From Theodoxus fluviatilis (lineage: Eukaryota; Mollusca; Gastropoda; Cycloneritida; Neritidae), in contig JAWQFJ010028307.1 in NCBI GenBank assembly GCA_034096865.1, positions 173,278 through 193,277 on the forward strand: 20,000 bases of DNA, in the 5' to 3' direction. The position numbers were made by a program, and so were the translations under genes. Below the pieces are notes generated by a model. That model had not been told where the DNA came from. It did not search any database and saw only the letters and a list, made by a program, of their open reading frames with translations. This document shows, one piece after another, positions 17,927-20,000 of this stretch (its first letter is position 1; the number at the start of each line of letters is the position of its first letter).

Positions 17927-18483
17927 AGTGCTTCACAAGGCGCCTCTTTTATGTCTCGTGTTTGTTTATTGCCTGTTACTTAATTAATTGTATTGCATTT
18001 AATTTTTCTTTTATTTCAACTGAACAGTGTGCGTGTGTTAGAATGATTTGTATGAGTGTGGACTTTTTCATTGTAAACGCCATGAGCGTGCCTATTAGGG
18101 AAGGTATGTGCGTACAAAAAGTATGTATTATTATTATTATAGAAGATTTTTCTTTCAAAATATGCAAATGGAGGTCACGCGAGAGGCTTGTGGGATAGCT
18201 GATCTACTCCCTGACATAAGCCGTTAAAGTAGTTCTAAGACTATATCGCACAAAACTCTTAACTTGTAAAGTGGGCGATGGGTCTGGAGCAAATGTGAGG
18301 AACAAGTACCAGCCTCCTATGCGTGCAAACGGAGAGCAACTCTCCTGCTGTGACAAACCACTGTTCAAAGTGATACTCACCAGCAGTGCATTCGAACAAA
18401 AGCATATATAAGCACCTGTGCAGTTTATTTTATTAATATTTACTCTGGTGGGCTCATGCACTGAATTTGTCGGTTTACCTGTT
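17927..18483. other. LINE 3' UTR candidate and unassigned DNA
   Basis: A short ATT repeat at about 18126-18140 could be the 3' tail of the LINE, since several LINE clades end in simple repeats. Beyond it no gene or RNA is recognisable. Confidence 0.35.
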
Positions 18484-18519
18484 CGTCCCTCCGTCCGTCC
18501 GTCCATCTGTCCGTCCGTC

Positions 18520-18579
<60 letters not shown>

Positions 18580-18631
18580 TTTGTGCCTGTGTGTGTGTGC
18601 ATGTGAGGTTGTGTGTGTCTTTGTGTGTGTC

Positions 18632-18683
<52 letters not shown>
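18484..18683. repeat. CCGT tetranucleotide and TG microsatellite
   Basis: Ccgtccgtccgtcc-type repeats (about 18486-18520) run into TG repeats with TT and CT interruptions to 18683. On the minus strand this is CA followed by GGAC units, which resembles in layout, but not in sequence, the GACA/CA tails of the RTE-like copies. Confidence 0.95.
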
Positions 18684-18684
<1 letters not shown>

Positions 18685-18689
18685 TTGAG

Positions 18690-20000
18690 TGAGTGTTTCC
18701 ACGTGTATTAGTATGTAGCTACGTTTGTGGATGGATGTATGTGTAATTAGGAAAGGGCAGTGGTAGAAGAGGATAAACTGAAAGAAATATATATATATAC
18801 AAGGGGAATATTTTATTTTACCTGTTTGGGTGTGTTAGGGCAAGCCTCCACTTTCTGCAAGATCCATCCTGGACTCAGCAACAGCAGCAACGTCATCAGC
18901 ACCACCATTTTCATCCTGGACATCAAACTTCCACACCAAGGACTGTAAGCTAAAACTGATGGAACCATTAAATCTAAATGCAGATTGTAGTATAAAGGTT
19001 GCTGTAATTTTCCTGAGCCATATGCGTTTTTTGCTTTTTCAAGCTTTAAAAAAATATATATTTATACTCCGGATATTCCATTTACATGACCTTTCTTAAT
19101 GTTTTCTTCTGAGTCCAAAATGTGTTAGGTTTGGTCATTTACATATGAATCTCCGAGTTTGACGCTGTGTTGTGAAGCTGTAATGTACTAGAACGTCGTG
19201 GTATTTCTCATATCATACGCCAGTCCTTTCTACAAGTCCGATGCTTGTTACATGATGTAGTTAGGATGGATCAAGTTTGATGTGTCGCAAGACGTCACTT
19301 TGAGCAGCTTCGAGACGGTCAATTTGGTTTTGGATGATTTTAAAAAGCCTCTAAAACGTACAGAGGGCGCGAGTGCGGGCGTGTGAAGGAGAGCGCGTGA
19401 CAGAAAGAGGTGAGAGTGTAAGGTGAGTGCGAAAAGTCATCTACGGGATTGTGCCCTAGAATGACGTGTTCTCCTCAGAGTGTACACGTGAGATACAACG
19501 TTCCAGTGAGAACGCGACGAGAGACAAGTGAAATCGCAACAGATGACACATGTAAGAAGCAGATAATAGCGGATGTGTCCTCATGAGATCGAGTCCAAAA
19601 GTGAAGTGCATTATTATGATAATGCTAATTATTGATTTCGTCCCTGTGAATAGACCAGTGCGTGGTTTAAGTTTGTCTAAAATACCAAGGGACTTCTAAA
19701 CTTCAAACTCCCGGCGCAAGCTTGGAGAACTCAGTTTCGACAGGATTTTGCAAAGGAGACAAGTCGCAACACTTGAATCTCACACTGCCAAATAATGAAG
19801 AGAAACATTACTTTCCCTGGAAAACGTTCTCCCCTTCCATCGCAGCCTGACTTACTCCTAAACACCTTTTCACGTAACATTAGTCAAGCCGCCTTCACGC
19901 CCCAACTGGACACAACACCAACAGCTGACATTGGTCTCCCTTCAATACAGAATGGAATTCCATGTTTCACATGTGGAAACTAACAGTCAGGCTCGTAGTA
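18690..20000. other. Unassigned right flank
   Basis: No family is recognisable. An acceptor-like tgtttgggtgtgttag ends at 18839, followed by a frame open for about 85 codons (to about 19098) without homology that I know. A CpG-richer stretch (about 19300-19560) contains a donor-like aag/gtgagt at 19421-19427. A 62-codon frame at 19795-19983 (starting MKRNITFPGK) is Pro/Ser/Thr-rich, with two Cys near its end, and has no known motif. Any of these could be exon material, but none is supported beyond chance. Confidence 0.35.

Overview
The window looks like repeat-rich nuclear DNA from an invertebrate animal, most plausibly a marine mollusc. That assignment is inference, from long TG/CA microsatellites, tRNA-derived SINEs, RTE-like tails ending in GACA/CA repeats, and decayed Ty3/Gypsy elements. 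There are no operons, no bacterial-type gene packing and no intact host gene that I can support.

Positions 1-6950 are intergenic or intronic and dominated by simple and tandem repeats. They hold a 10-bp minisatellite (361-587), a compound TG microsatellite (about 682-1068), a C-rich tract (1647-1717), a GA tract (3763-3814), and a 21-bp satellite in two blocks (3935-4837, 43 units; 5039-5510, 22 units). A TG microsatellite with a 27-base G run follows (about 6576-6843). A good-looking 3' splice acceptor at 1138-1139 is the only hint of a host exon.

Positions 6950-10871 are a cluster of short non-autonomous elements. Two minus-strand tRNA-derived SINEs (6960-7180, 9496-9716) carry extra B-box-like modules. 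Three plus-strand copies of an RTE-like 3' tail end in GACA/CA microsatellites. Paired CRE-like TGACGT motifs recur at constant spacing. A zone of inverted repeats lies at 7295-8002. A minus-strand coding remnant holds a duplicated segment with an LPADAK core.

Positions 10874-17755 hold two broken Ty3/Gypsy retrotransposons in direct orientation. Element A (10874-15352) lacks its 5' LTR and the start of gag. It keeps gag, protease, reverse transcriptase, RNase H, integrase, a polypurine tract and a 229-bp 3' LTR, but carries several frameshifts, a stop codon and a changed reverse transcriptase active site. Element B (15353-17755) is more decayed and runs from late gag to just past RNase H. 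It begins exactly where A's LTR ends.

Positions 17756-20000 begin with a 35-nt hairpin, then the last codons of a CR1/L2-like LINE ORF2 (about 17801-17926), then a CCGT/TG microsatellite (18484-18683), then DNA in which I recognise no gene. The elements are dead or non-autonomous. I found no convincing undescribed functional system. The most unusual items are the indel-free 21-bp satellite, the multi-B-box SINE, the nested inverted repeats, the phased CRE-like pairs and the 35-bp hairpin repeat abutting element A.
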